DNA of 64,000 bases from Vibrio sp. MEBiC08052 (lineage in GTDB: Bacteria; Pseudomonadota; Gammaproteobacteria; Enterobacterales; Vibrionaceae): the NCBI RefSeq assembly GCF_001506075.1, contig NZ_KQ947475.1, positions 337,209-401,208 on the forward strand, in the 5' to 3' direction. A model generated the notes under the pieces. It was given only the letters and a program-made list of their open reading frames with translations, was not told where the DNA came from and made no database searches. Shown here piece after piece: positions 38,404 through 47,100 of this stretch (position 1 is its first letter; the number at the start of each line of letters is the position of its first letter). The position numbers and the translations under genes were made by a program.

Positions 38404-38566
38404 GATCATCTTCCCTAGTATTTTCTGACAGCCATAAAAAAGCCCCCCGATCAGGGAGGCTTTCAAAAACAGTAACAGAGGAGAACCATAAGAGGAGGCA
38501 AGTGTCTTTGCTTACCCTAATGCAGCGTTGACAAGACTGTGTTGCGGAATGACCCCGAACGCTCAT
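38384..38566 (-). CDS. pyrL: pyrBI operon leader peptide (PyrL-like)
   Basis: A 60-residue leader frame starts at ATG 38566 with GAGGG 8 bases before it and runs across the attenuator hairpin to end just inside pyrB. Its segment [10 protein letters not shown] resembles the LNRGAFFCLG part of the E. coli PyrL leader, which is likewise encoded over the terminator. In E. coli, low UTP makes RNA polymerase pause in U-rich stretches so that the ribosome translating the leader prevents hairpin formation; here a long pyrimidine-rich tract (about 38464-38505 read on the minus strand) occupies the same position. The peptide itself is probably not functional as a product. Confidence 0.8.
   Translation of the reverse strand: MSVRGHSATQSCQRCIRVSKDTCLLLWFSSVTVFESLPDRGAFLWLSENTREDDHDEFAI
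38436..38463 (-). promoter_or_regulatory. pyrBI attenuator (terminator hairpin)
   Basis: On the minus strand GCCTCCC-TGATC-GGGGGGC forms a 7-pair stem (one G-U) followed by TTTTTT, 30-60 bases before the pyrB ATG and inside the leader frame. It fits UTP-sensitive transcription attenuation of pyrBI. Confidence 0.88.
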
Positions 38567-38677
38567 GATGTTCCCTCTGAGACAAATTGCTCGGCATTAT
38601 ACGCTTAACTTGATTGAGTGCAAGCGATTACATCGTGTCTGCGAAGAATAAATTTCAACTTCAGCGATTCGAGAATG

Positions 38678-39682
38678 TTAAGCGCCAAGCGTTGCGACCA
38701 TCACCGCTTTGATGGTGTGCATTCTATTTTCTGCCTCATCAAATACAATCGAATAGTCCGATTCAAAGACTTCTTCCGTTACTTCCAGTCCCTGCATGCC
38801 ATACTTCTCAGCGATTTCTTTACCGACCACGGTTTCATCATTGTGAAATGCAGGGAGGCAATGCATAAATTTAACATGTGGATTGCCAGTCAGCTGAATG
38901 GTTTGCATATTGATCTGGTAAGGGGTCATCAATGCGACGCGTTCATCCCAAGCTTCGGGGGCTTCGCCCATCGATACCCAGACATCGGTATAGAGAAAAT
39001 CACACCCTTTGACACCGGCGGCAACATCTTCGGTCAATGTAATGGTTGCCCCTGTGGTCTTGGCGATTTCTTGACAGGTTTTGACAAGCGACTCTTCCGG
39101 CCAGAATGATTTAGGTGCTACGAGACGAATGTCCATCCCCATTTTAGCAGCACCAACCATCAGCGAATTGCCCATGTTATTGCGGGCATCGCCCAGATAG
39201 GCAAAGGAGATTTCATAGAGATGTTTGCCGCGGCTGTGTTCTTGCATGGTGAGGAAGTCGGCCAGAATTTGCGTCGGGTGGAATTCATCGGTCAATCCAT
39301 TCCAGACGGGGACGCCGGCATAAGTTCCCAACTCTTCAACGATAGCCTGACCATAACCACGGTATTGAATACCATCATACATGCGACCGAGAACCCGTGC
39401 GGTATCTTTCATCGACTCTTTATGACCGATCTGAGAGCCGGATGGACCAATATAAGAGATCTGTGCACCCTGATCATATGCGGCCACTTCAAACGAACAA
39501 CGGGTTCTGGTGGATGATTTTTCAAAAATCAGCGCAATATTTTTGCCCAGCAGTTTTTTCTGCTCGGTACCGGCATACTTTGCTTTTTTCAAATCTGTTG
39601 CCAGATCCAGCAAAAATTGGATCTCGGTTGGCGTAAAATCGAGAAGTTTGAGAAAATTGCGGTTGCGTAAATTAAAAGCCAT
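38678..39682 (-). CDS. argF: Ornithine carbamoyltransferase
   Basis: Forms citrulline from ornithine and carbamoyl phosphate in arginine biosynthesis. The 334-residue protein has the carbamoyl-phosphate loop SSTRTR at about 56-61, the [11 protein letters not shown] motif, and the ornithine/catalytic motif [10 protein letters not shown] near residue 272. Anabolic function is supported by the two ArgR-type boxes upstream (39743-39781). ATG 39682 has AGGA upstream. It lies next to pyrBI, which competes for the same carbamoyl phosphate pool, but has its own promoter. Confidence 0.95.
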   Translation of the reverse strand: MAFNLRNRNFLKLLDFTPTEIQFLLDLATDLKKAKYAGTEQKKLLGKNIALIFEKSSTRTRCSFEVAAYDQGAQISYIGPSGSQIGHKESMKDTARVLGRMYDGIQYRGYGQAIVEELGTYAGVPVWNGLTDEFHPTQILADFLTMQEHSRGKHLYEISFAYLGDARNNMGNSLMVGAAKMGMDIRLVAPKSFWPEESLVKTCQEIAKTTGATITLTEDVAAGVKGCDFLYTDVWVSMGEAPEAWDERVALMTPYQINMQTIQLTGNPHVKFMHCLPAFHNDETVVGKEIAEKYGMQGLEVTEEVFESDYSIVFDEAENRMHTIKAVMVATLGA

Positions 39683-39742
39683 ACTTCAGTCCTGCAAGAG
39701 ATCACCACGAATATGACTAGTAAACCATAGACCCCCCTGTTT

Positions 39743-39781
39743 TGTGAATAATTAGTTTAAAAAAATGGCGAATTATTCATA
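39743..39781. promoter_or_regulatory. Tandem ARG boxes (ArgR operator) of argF
   Basis: Two 18-bp sites at 39743-39760 and 39764-39781 each match about 15 of 18 positions of the ARG box (WNTGAATWWWWATTCANW). The first keeps the left half (GTGAATAATTA) and the second the right half (AATTATTCA). Their centres are exactly 21 bp apart, the spacing needed for one ArgR hexamer. The second box lies inside the terminator stem of the upstream gene. Confidence 0.8.
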
Positions 39782-39797
39782 ATAATCCGCCATTTTT
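39761..39797 (-). terminator. Terminator of the PIN-PhoH gene, overlapping the ARG box
   Basis: AAAAATGGCG / CGCCATTTTT pair perfectly and the inner bases (AATTATT / AATAATC) extend the hairpin with one mismatch. Read on the minus strand it ends in TTTTTTT, ten bases after the gene's stop codon. Confidence 0.85.
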
Positions 39798-39806
39798 GAT
39801 TTTTTA

Positions 39807-41183
39807 CTACATATTTTCTTCTGCGAACTCAGCCAGACGACTTCTGACAACCCCGTTGAGGTGAATGTTGGCACTGCCCGGGAAGTTTTTGAAGCGTTCG
39901 ACCATGTAGGTCAGTCCTGATGTTACCGGGGTTAGATAGTGGGAATCGATTTGTGCCAGATTGCCTGAACAGACGATCTTGGTTCCTTCTCCACAGCGGG
40001 TAATGATGGTCTTGATCTGCGATGCGGTGAGGTTTTGACACTCATCTAATATCACAAAGGCATTTTGGATTGAGCGCCCTCGCATGAAGTTAATTGACTT
40101 AAACTGAATGTTGGCTTTATCACAGATATATTTTAGTGATCCTTCAGTACAGTGGTCGTGTTTATGTAATGCTTCCAGTGTATCGGTCACCGCACCAAGC
40201 CACGGCATCATTTTTTCCTCTTCTGAACCGGGGAGGAAGCCGATAGATTCCCCAATGTCAGGGGTATTCCGAGTGACAATAATTTTGTCGAACATTTTTT
40301 TCTCAATGGTTTGTTCGAGCGCTGATGCCAGTGCAAGCAAGGTTTTTCCGCTGCCCGCCGCCCCGGTCAAAATCACAAGATCAATGTCTGGATCCAAGAG
40401 GGCATCCAGCGCCATCGCTTGATAGATATTCTTTGGCGTGATATCCCAAGCTTTCCGGTGCATCATTCTCTCGCGGCTCATATCCTTGAGGGTCAGTTGA
40501 TCACCGTCAATCGCTTCGACGCGTGCAGCAAAGTCACTCTCTTCATCCAGAACATATTGATTGAGGAAGGTGGGATCAAAAGGAGCACGGTTCAGGGTGT
40601 GGAATGTCTTTCCCTCTACGGTATAGCTGGACACTTCAGGAACCGAATTCCAGAAATTTCCGGGGCGAAGCTGGAATCCTTTGGTTAAATACTGAACATC
40701 ATCAATCAGTTGGTCTGTACGATAGTCTTCAACATACAGAACACCTGCACCTTTGGCGCGTAGGCGCATATTAATATCTTTAGTGATCAGAACCACTTGA
40801 CGAGGTGCACGTTTGTTTTGCAGATAAAGCACCGCATTTAAGATGCGATTATCACCCGCTTTGTCAGCAAATGCCTTGACGGTTTCTTGCAGTTCGAAAT
40901 CAGCCAGAATCGAAATCGTCCCTTGTGCATCGCCATGTTTGGCGAAAGGTATGCCTTCTGATATTTCATCCGGGGTTGCATCATGAAACAGACTTTCCAG
41001 CGCACGGATTGCCACGCGAGCATCCCGGGCAACATCACGTTTACTGTCTTTGATTCGGTCGAGTTCTTCGAGGACGGTCATTGGAATGACTACATCATGT
41101 TCTTGGAAGGAATAAATAGCTAGCGGTTCATGGAGGAGGATATTGGTATCCAGGACAAACAGTTTCCGGTCGGTATCGCCCAT
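39807..41183 (-). CDS. PIN-PhoH ATPase (PhoH2-like)
   Basis: The 458-residue cytosolic protein joins an N-terminal PIN nuclease-like domain (about residues 8-150, with acidic residues in FVLDTNILLHEP, EELDRIK and the later LITKDINMRLRA) to a PhoH-type P-loop ATPase. Walker A is GAAGSGKT at 274-281 and Walker B is in VILDECQN near residue 385. This fusion is known as PhoH2, proposed to be an RNA helicase/ribonuclease and found as a toxin partner in actinobacteria; in gammaproteobacteria it is usually a stand-alone gene. No small antitoxin gene is seen upstream here. It has its own terminator. The domain call is strong; the physiological role is open. Confidence 0.9.
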   Translation of the reverse strand: MGDTDRKLFVLDTNILLHEPLAIYSFQEHDVVIPMTVLEELDRIKDSKRDVARDARVAIRALESLFHDATPDEISEGIPFAKHGDAQGTISILADFELQETVKAFADKAGDNRILNAVLYLQNKRAPRQVVLITKDINMRLRAKGAGVLYVEDYRTDQLIDDVQYLTKGFQLRPGNFWNSVPEVSSYTVEGKTFHTLNRAPFDPTFLNQYVLDEESDFAARVEAIDGDQLTLKDMSRERMMHRKAWDITPKNIYQAMALDALLDPDIDLVILTGAAGSGKTLLALASALEQTIEKKMFDKIIVTRNTPDIGESIGFLPGSEEEKMMPWLGAVTDTLEALHKHDHCTEGSLKYICDKANIQFKSINFMRGRSIQNAFVILDECQNLTASQIKTIITRCGEGTKIVCSGNLAQIDSHYLTPVTSGLTYMVERFKNFPGSANIHLNGVVRSRLAEFAEENM

Positions 41184-41671
41184 AAGCGTCTCCTTGCCGT
41201 CAAGCGGCTGACTGAGAAGAGGTAGCTTGTCAGCAGAGGTCGAGAATCATACCGGATTGGGTTTGTATGTCTCTGCGACGTACTGCAAACCTTTTAACAA
41301 ACCTGTTCAACAAACACAGTTACTGAAAACCGATTTGTTACTTACTACACTATTTTTGTTGCGAGCCCTATGCCAACTTCACGACCTGATTCAGGTACTT
41401 TCATTGTGCAGCCCAAGCATCAAATTCTGAAAGTCATGATTTCTGTATACCTAACGATGTAAGTATAGCAATCAATTAGTTTACAAATGACATCATTTTT
41501 TTACATTTTTATGTCAGTGCTCAACTCAGTGGATTTCACGTGACCTGTATCACAGCATCAAGTAAGATTAGCCCCCATTTTCTGCACCTAACTGGAATCA
41601 CAGTCATAATGATACGGGTTAGTGACAGGCAGATTTTAGTGATACTTTGATCAAAATGAGGTGGTTGATTC
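41184..41671. other. Divergent PhoH/rapA intergenic region
   Basis: No gene is supported in these 488 bases. A CRP-like site, CGTGA-CCTGTA-TCACA, lies at 41539-41554 (nine of ten core bases match TGTGA-N6-TCACA). A possible rapA -10, TAAGAT, follows at 41563-41568. The plus-strand frame at 41227-41430 has no start signal or recognisable product. GAGGTGG precedes the rapA ATG. Confidence 0.5.
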
Positions 41672-44578
41672 ATGGCTTTTGCGTTGGGGCAACGTTGGAT
41701 AAGTGATACCGAAAGCGATTTAGGATTAGGAACAGTGGTGGCATTAGATGACAGAACCGTCACATTAATGTTTGCTGCATCAGAAGAGAATCGTGTTTAT
41801 GCACGCCACGATGCACCTGTCACCCGAGTTATTTTTCATGCTGGTGATACCGTCGATTGCCAAGAAGGATGGACGTTGCTGATTGAACAAGTGAGCGAAG
41901 AGGACGGGGTTCTCACTTATATCGGTACGCGTCAGGATTCGCAGGAAACACAGGTTGAATTGCGAGAAATATTTTTAAGCCACCAAATTCGATTTAATAA
42001 ACCTCAAGATAAGCTGTTTGCCGGTCAGATTGATCGGATGGACAACTTCGTATTGCGTTACCGCGCATTACTCAATCAGCATCAACAGCATAAAAGCCCG
42101 ATGCGCGGACTTTACGGTGGTCGTGTCGGTTTGATTGCTCACCAACTTTACATTGCTCATGAAGTCGGGCAACGTCATGCCCCCCGCGTCCTGCTGGCTG
42201 ATGAAGTCGGGTTGGGTAAAACGATTGAAGCGGGGATGATCATCCACCAACAAGTGTTGTCGGGTCGAGCGGAAAGAATTCTGATCGTTGTCCCTGAAAC
42301 ACTCCAATATCAGTGGCTGGTTGAAATGATGCGTCGTTTTAACCTGCACTTTTCTATTTTTGATGAAGAACGCTGTATCGAGTCACAGAGTGAGGCTGAA
42401 AATCCGTTTGAGACTCAGCAGTATGTACTCTGTTCTCTTGATTTCCTCCGCCAATATCCGCAGCGTTTCGAGCAAGCGAAAGCAGCAAGCTGGGATTTGA
42501 TGGTTGTCGATGAAGCGCACCATCTGGCGTGGGAGGTTGATCAGCCCAGTGCTGAATACCAGATTGTTGAGACGCTGGCACAACAGATTTCCGGTGTTTT
42601 GTTATTGACCGCAACTCCGGAGCAGCTCGGCCGGGAAAGCCATTTTGCCCGGTTACGCTTGTTAGATCCGGACCGCTTTTATGACTTTGAGGCGTTTATT
42701 CAAGAAGAAGCGTCTTATGAACCGGTGGCTGAAGCGGTTTCTGCACTGGCTGAAGACCGGGCGCTATCCAATGAATCGAAAAATCATATCGTTGAACTGC
42801 TTTCTGAGCAGGATGTTGAGCCGCTTTTCCGGATTATTGACGGCAATACCAGCCATGAAGATAAAGTCAGTGCGAGAGAAGAATTAATCGGTAACCTGAT
42901 GGACCGTCATGGGACCGGACGAGTGCTGTTTCGTAATACGCGTGCGTCTATTCAGGGATTTCCACAGCGTTGCGTCAATCTGATTCCGCTGGCACAGCCA
43001 CAGGAATATATGGACTTTATCGAACAATATATCTCTTCGCTTGACGCAGACCACCGCCTGAAAATCGAAAGCGGTATGTATCCGGAGAGTGCGTATCATG
43101 CTCAGGCGCATAGCTCGCAGGTGTGGTGGATGTTTGATCCGCGTATAAACTGGCTGCTCGATAAAGTGAAGTCGAAGCGCAGTGATAAAATTTTGGTGAT
43201 TGCCGCCAAGGCGGAGACCGCACTGCAGATTGAACAGGCATTGCGTGAACGCGAAGGCATCCGGGCGACGGTTTTTCATGAAGGTATGTCGATCATTGAA
43301 CGCGATAAAGCCGCAGCTTATTTTGCTCAGGATGAAGGCGGGGCACAGGTGCTGGTTTGTAGTGAAATCGGTTCTGAAGGACGAAATTTCCAGTTTGCCA
43401 GCCAGTTGGTCATGTTTGATCTACCGATGAATCCTGACCTGTTGGAACAACGTATCGGACGTCTGGATCGGATTGGTCAAAAGCAGGATGTTGAGATCCA
43501 CGCACCTTATTTACAGGGCTCGTCACAGGAAGTGATTGCCCGTTGGTATCATGAAGGCTTGAATGCTTTTGCGGAGACTTGTCCGACGGGAAATGCCGTG
43601 TTTGAATCCTTTGCTGAGCGTTTGATGGCGTTGTTATTGTCATCAGATGAGCATCAGTTGGAAGATTTGATTACCGATGCCCGTAAGATGAATCACGACT
43701 TGAAAGCGGCGCTGGAACACGGGCGTGATCGCTTGCTGGAGATGCACTCTCATGGTGGTGAAAAAGCCGAACAGATTGTCCGTGAAATTGCAGCAACAGA
43801 CGGGGATACTGAACTGGTCGCTTTTGCGCTGAACCTGTTTGATACCATCGGATTGAATCAGGATGATCGCGGTGAACATACACTGGTGGTGACACCTTCT
43901 GAGCATATGATGGTTCCGAGTTATCCGGGATTACCTTATGAAGGGGCGACAATTACATTTGAGCGAGAAACGGCACTCTCCCGGGAAGATATCCATTTCA
44001 TGACGTGGGAGCACCCGATGATTCAGGGCGGAATTGACCTGCTCCTGAGTGAGGGCGTGGGAACCTCTGCGGTTTCTTTGTTGAAAAATAAAGCACTGCC
44101 GATCGGGACGATTCTACTCGAGTTGGTCTATATCGTGGATGCCCAGGCACCCAAACGGAGTGGCATCGGCCGCTTCTTGCCTAAAACACCAATCCGTCTG
44201 ATGCTGGATGCGCAGGGCAATGATTTGTCATCACAGGTGGCATTCGAAGGATTCAATCGTCAGCTTAGTCCGGTCAATCGCCATCTGGCCAACAAGCTGG
44301 TCACTTCTGTTCAGCAAGAGGTTCACCAACTGATTCAGAAAAGTGAAGATGTAATACCGTCGAAGGTGGAGAGTATTCGACAAGCAGCACGGCAGGAGAT
44401 GGAATCGGTATTGAATCGCGAACTCGAGCGTTTACAGGCGCTTAAAGCGGTCAATCCCAATATTCGTGACGAAGAGATTGAGATTCTGGCAAATCAGATT
44501 TCAGCGTTGTCGGTGCTGATTCAACAAGCACAGTATCAGTTGGATTCTCTGCGCTTGATTGTCGTTTCACATCAGTAA
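41672..44578 (+). CDS. rapA: RNA polymerase-associated ATPase RapA
   Basis: RapA (HepA) is a Swi2/Snf2-type ATPase that binds core RNA polymerase and helps recycle stalled enzyme. The 968-residue protein has an N-terminal Tudor-like region (about 1-105), the helicase Walker A DEVGLGKT at 177-184, DEAHH (motif II) near residue 281, TATPEQLG (motif III) and a helicase C-terminal domain with GSEGRNFQF and [11 protein letters not shown] (motifs V and VI). Length equals E. coli RapA (968). A strong terminator follows. Confidence 0.97.
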   Translation: MAFALGQRWISDTESDLGLGTVVALDDRTVTLMFAASEENRVYARHDAPVTRVIFHAGDTVDCQEGWTLLIEQVSEEDGVLTYIGTRQDSQETQVELREIFLSHQIRFNKPQDKLFAGQIDRMDNFVLRYRALLNQHQQHKSPMRGLYGGRVGLIAHQLYIAHEVGQRHAPRVLLADEVGLGKTIEAGMIIHQQVLSGRAERILIVVPETLQYQWLVEMMRRFNLHFSIFDEERCIESQSEAENPFETQQYVLCSLDFLRQYPQRFEQAKAASWDLMVVDEAHHLAWEVDQPSAEYQIVETLAQQISGVLLLTATPEQLGRESHFARLRLLDPDRFYDFEAFIQEEASYEPVAEAVSALAEDRALSNESKNHIVELLSEQDVEPLFRIIDGNTSHEDKVSAREELIGNLMDRHGTGRVLFRNTRASIQGFPQRCVNLIPLAQPQEYMDFIEQYISSLDADHRLKIESGMYPESAYHAQAHSSQVWWMFDPRINWLLDKVKSKRSDKILVIAAKAETALQIEQALREREGIRATVFHEGMSIIERDKAAAYFAQDEGGAQVLVCSEIGSEGRNFQFASQLVMFDLPMNPDLLEQRIGRLDRIGQKQDVEIHAPYLQGSSQEVIARWYHEGLNAFAETCPTGNAVFESFAERLMALLLSSDEHQLEDLITDARKMNHDLKAALEHGRDRLLEMHSHGGEKAEQIVREIAATDGDTELVAFALNLFDTIGLNQDDRGEHTLVVTPSEHMMVPSYPGLPYEGATITFERETALSREDIHFMTWEHPMIQGGIDLLLSEGVGTSAVSLLKNKALPIGTILLELVYIVDAQAPKRSGIGRFLPKTPIRLMLDAQGNDLSSQVAFEGFNRQLSPVNRHLANKLVTSVQQEVHQLIQKSEDVIPSKVESIRQAARQEMESVLNRELERLQALKAVNPNIRDEEIEILANQISALSVLIQQAQYQLDSLRLIVVSHQ

Positions 44579-44598
44579 GTTGTGTTTATTTCAAGTAC

Positions 44599-44626
44599 AA
44601 AAAAGCCATCAGATGATGGCTTTTTT
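44599..44626. terminator. Bidirectional terminator rapA/Nramp-like gene
   Basis: AAAAAAGCCATC / GATGGCTTTTTT stem with a four-base loop between convergent genes; T-run on either strand. Confidence 0.9.
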
Positions 44627-44639
44627 GATATTTAGCGAG

Positions 44640-44675
44640 TACTTATTGTTTACATGATACTTATTGCTTACATGA
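44640..44675. repeat. 18-bp tandem duplication at the Nramp-like stop codon
   Basis: TACTTATTGTTTACATGA (44640-44657) is followed directly by the same 18 bases with one change (44658-44675). The duplication includes the last codon and stop of the gene, so a second ATG-TAA appears just downstream. Confidence 0.9.
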
Positions 44676-45957
44676 ACCATTTCCACCAGAGAAATAGAGC
44701 CAGAAAGCCAAATAGATAAATCAGCCCTGCAATCGACAGCAATTTCATTTTCGGGCCCAGTGTCAGTGATTCGGGCAACGGTGTTCTGGTAACCAAAACA
44801 TAGTTGAGCAGCGCAAAAACGGGCGTCGTAACGAATGCCATGATCATGGCAAAATTCAGCATCGGCAGTAAGGCTGACTTGGCAAAAGCGAGAATGCTCA
44901 GAGATGCTACCGAAACGATAAGCATCCATGGTGTTAGATAACGATGCTTGTTCTCATCTGTTTTCTCATCTGTCTTTTCTCGTTTTAACAGGCGTTGTGA
45001 TTCTGCAATCACCCGGGAATAGCCATCGATGACGGTAATCGTACTGCCAAAAATACAGAAGAAAGCGATCACTGCAATCAGGTAGCGGGCCCATTCACCG
45101 ATGGTCGATGCATATAAGTTGACTAACTGGTGCGTAAACCCAATGCCTGACTTGGACAATTCGGTTCCCGTGCCATGAATCAATAATGCACCGAGAGCAA
45201 GAAAGACAATCGCCAGAATCGCGGTCCCGATATAGCCGACATTAAAATCGAACAGTGCCGATTTCGGCGTGACATGCTGCTGAGCACACTGATTTTTTAG
45301 CCAAATCGAGGTGAGGCTGGAGATCTCAATCGGTGCCGGCATCCATCCCATCGTGACAACCAGAAAGCCGATCGCCGCAAATGTCCAGGGCGATGGATCG
45401 GGTGCGTCCGCGACGGTGGCGACTGGGTGGCCAATAGCAATCACAACTGCTGAGAGGGTAGCAATCGTGAGAACGGCCATGATCATTTTCGCCAGTGAAT
45501 CGAGTGCTTTGTAGTGGCCGGCAAATAAAATGATCAGGCAGGTGACGACGACAATGATCGATAAAGTCAGACTGGATAATTCAAACGGCATGAAATATCC
45601 CAACAGACTGGCACTAAAGAGCGTCAGTGCTGCCGTATTGATTACCGCTGAAATGATACTCAGCAGCATAAAAATCCACAGGTAAGGTTTGCCGAGCTGA
45701 GCATAACCATGAACCAGACATTCCCCTGTGCCCATTGTGTATTGAACACCCGCTCGGAAAAAAGGGTATTTAAAAAGGTTCACGAGCAAGATTAAGACTG
45801 CCAGTTGCCAGCCATAGATTGCACCGGCTTTGGTTGATGCCACGAGATGAGATCCACCGACGGCAGCGGCAGCCATCATAATTCCGGGACCGAGTGATTT
45901 GATCACTCTGGACAATGAAGACCCCTGTGGAGAGGGATAAGCGGCAGCATTTTCCAT
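44668..45957 (-). CDS. Nramp-superfamily transporter with atypical metal site
   Basis: A 429-residue inner-membrane protein with about eleven hydrophobic segments that follows the Nramp pattern: GPGIMMAAAAVGGSHLV at residues 23-39 for membrane span 1 and TMGWMPAPIEISS at about 202-214 for span 6. Canonical Nramp proteins have DPGN in span 1, supplying the metal-ligand Asp and Asn; here that position reads VGGSH, while a Met-Pro is kept in span 6. The substrate may therefore differ from Mn2+/Fe2+. A short internal duplication encodes KTDEKTDEN in a loop near residue 330. The gene ends in an 18-bp tandem duplication and has another upstream. Single gene, leftward; a regulator is not seen. Confidence 0.8.
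   Translation of the reverse strand: MENAAAYPSPQGSSLSRVIKSLGPGIMMAAAAVGGSHLVASTKAGAIYGWQLAVLILLVNLFKYPFFRAGVQYTMGTGECLVHGYAQLGKPYLWIFMLLSIISAVINTAALTLFSASLLGYFMPFELSSLTLSIIVVVTCLIILFAGHYKALDSLAKMIMAVLTIATLSAVVIAIGHPVATVADAPDPSPWTFAAIGFLVVTMGWMPAPIEISSLTSIWLKNQCAQQHVTPKSALFDFNVGYIGTAILAIVFLALGALLIHGTGTELSKSGIGFTHQLVNLYASTIGEWARYLIAVIAFFCIFGSTITVIDGYSRVIAESQRLLKREKTDEKTDENKHRYLTPWMLIVSVASLSILAFAKSALLPMLNFAMIMAFVTTPVFALLNYVLVTRTPLPESLTLGPKMKLLSIAGLIYLFGFLALFLWWKWFM
44951..44974. repeat. 12-bp tandem duplication inside the Nramp-like gene
   Basis: TTCTCATCTGTT and TTCTCATCTGTC are adjacent and in frame, duplicating the loop residues KTDE. Confidence 0.85.
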
Positions 45958-46329
45958 TCTTGTTCCTTAGTTTGAAGCAATTATTTAAAGCAATTGTGTG
46001 CAGTGATGTTGTGTCGTTTTTATTTTGTGTGTTTGCACTATTCTGTGTGTTTGCACTATCGCGGGTAACGATAGACTGATAATGCACGCTGTATTTTTCA
46101 TGCGTGTCTTTGTTATTTTGTCAATGAAACTCATGAATATCATATTTGTCGTAGGTGTCAATTTATATAGACATAAATGTTTAAAAATGGGGACGAATCA
46201 TAGCGGGGTATGATCACTTGGTAAGGATTTATCCCATGATTGTACCGCTCATGAGGCAGACCAATCAGACTGCATCTTGCTGTGATTTCGGTATATAATG
46301 CAGCGCGTTTTTTCTCTAGAGATGCTGAT
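45958..46329. other. Divergent Nramp-like/rluA intergenic region
   Basis: No gene is seen here in 372 bases. It holds the tandem repeats at 46026-46059 and, on the plus strand, a TATAAT at 46294-46299, about 30 bases before the rluA start, which is the best promoter candidate for rluA. Confidence 0.5.
46026..46059. repeat. Two 16-bp direct repeats upstream of the Nramp-like gene
   Basis: TGTGTGTTTGCACTAT occurs at 46026-46041 and again, identical, at 46044-46059, giving an 18-bp period. It lies 69-102 bases upstream of the leftward start codon, a typical place for tandem regulator sites. Confidence 0.85.
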
Positions 46330-47067
46330 ATGGCAATGACATCGTACACGCCTCCGACAACACCGTGGACGGAGATTATTTATCAAGACGAGCATATTTT
46401 GGCGGTCAATAAACCTTCCGGTTTGCTTTCGGTACCCGGCAGGGAGCCGGAACACTATGACAGTATGTGGAGTCGCTTGGTGGATGATTATCCGGAGATT
46501 CAGGTGGTCCACCGTCTGGATATGGCGACCTCCGGACTGATGCTGTTTGCCAAGAATAAACATGTAGAAAGTGCACTGAAAAAACAGTTTCAGTATCGAT
46601 TAACGCATAAGGTCTACTATGCACGAGTGTGGGGCAACGTTGAGTCCGATGAGGGTGAAGTCGATTTACCGTTGATCTGTGATTGGCCGAATCGTCCCCG
46701 CCAGAAAGTTTGTTTTGAAACCGGTAAGCCATCTCGGACTTTGTTTCAGGTCGTCGCCAGAGAAGCGCAGACGACGGTTGTGCGTCTTTTCCCTGTGACC
46801 GGGCGATCCCATCAGTTGCGGGTTCATATGCTCGCTATTGGTCACCCGATTGTGGGCGATGAGTTTTATGCTCCGGAAGCAGCCAAAGCGTTTGCGCCGC
46901 GACTCCATTTACATGCCGCTGAACTGAGTTTTTATCATCCCAAAAGTCATTGGTTGCGACGCATATTTGTGCCGTGTGAGTTTTATCCTGTAGCCGAAGC
47001 GATCATTTTCGAACATTTTGACCCGGAGAGAAAACTGCCGGATTACAAAAAGTTGCCGAGGCCATAG
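46330..47067 (+). CDS. rluA: Dual-specificity RNA pseudouridine synthase RluA
   Basis: RluA converts U746 of 23S rRNA and U32 of several tRNAs to pseudouridine. The 245-residue protein has the catalytic aspartate in [15 protein letters not shown] (Asp64), the KPSGLLSVPG motif near residue 28 and the late RTHQLRVH-type motif (here GRSHQLRVHM). There is no S4 domain, as expected for RluA rather than RluC/D. The ATG at 46330 lies shortly after the TATAAT; ATG 46336 is also possible. The frame opens earlier at 46282 but that part overlaps the promoter. Confidence 0.93.
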   Translation: MAMTSYTPPTTPWTEIIYQDEHILAVNKPSGLLSVPGREPEHYDSMWSRLVDDYPEIQVVHRLDMATSGLMLFAKNKHVESALKKQFQYRLTHKVYYARVWGNVESDEGEVDLPLICDWPNRPRQKVCFETGKPSRTLFQVVAREAQTTVVRLFPVTGRSHQLRVHMLAIGHPIVGDEFYAPEAAKAFAPRLHLHAAELSFYHPKSHWLRRIFVPCEFYPVAEAIIFEHFDPERKLPDYKKLPRP

Positions 47068-47100
47068 CTGCATTCCCCAACCCAGAATAAGGAGCAAAGA

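Noticed and set aside
41227..41430. Short plus-strand frame between PIN-PhoH and rapA, considered as an antitoxin
   Set aside because: No start signal, no typical antitoxin composition, and it runs in the opposite direction to the PIN-PhoH gene.
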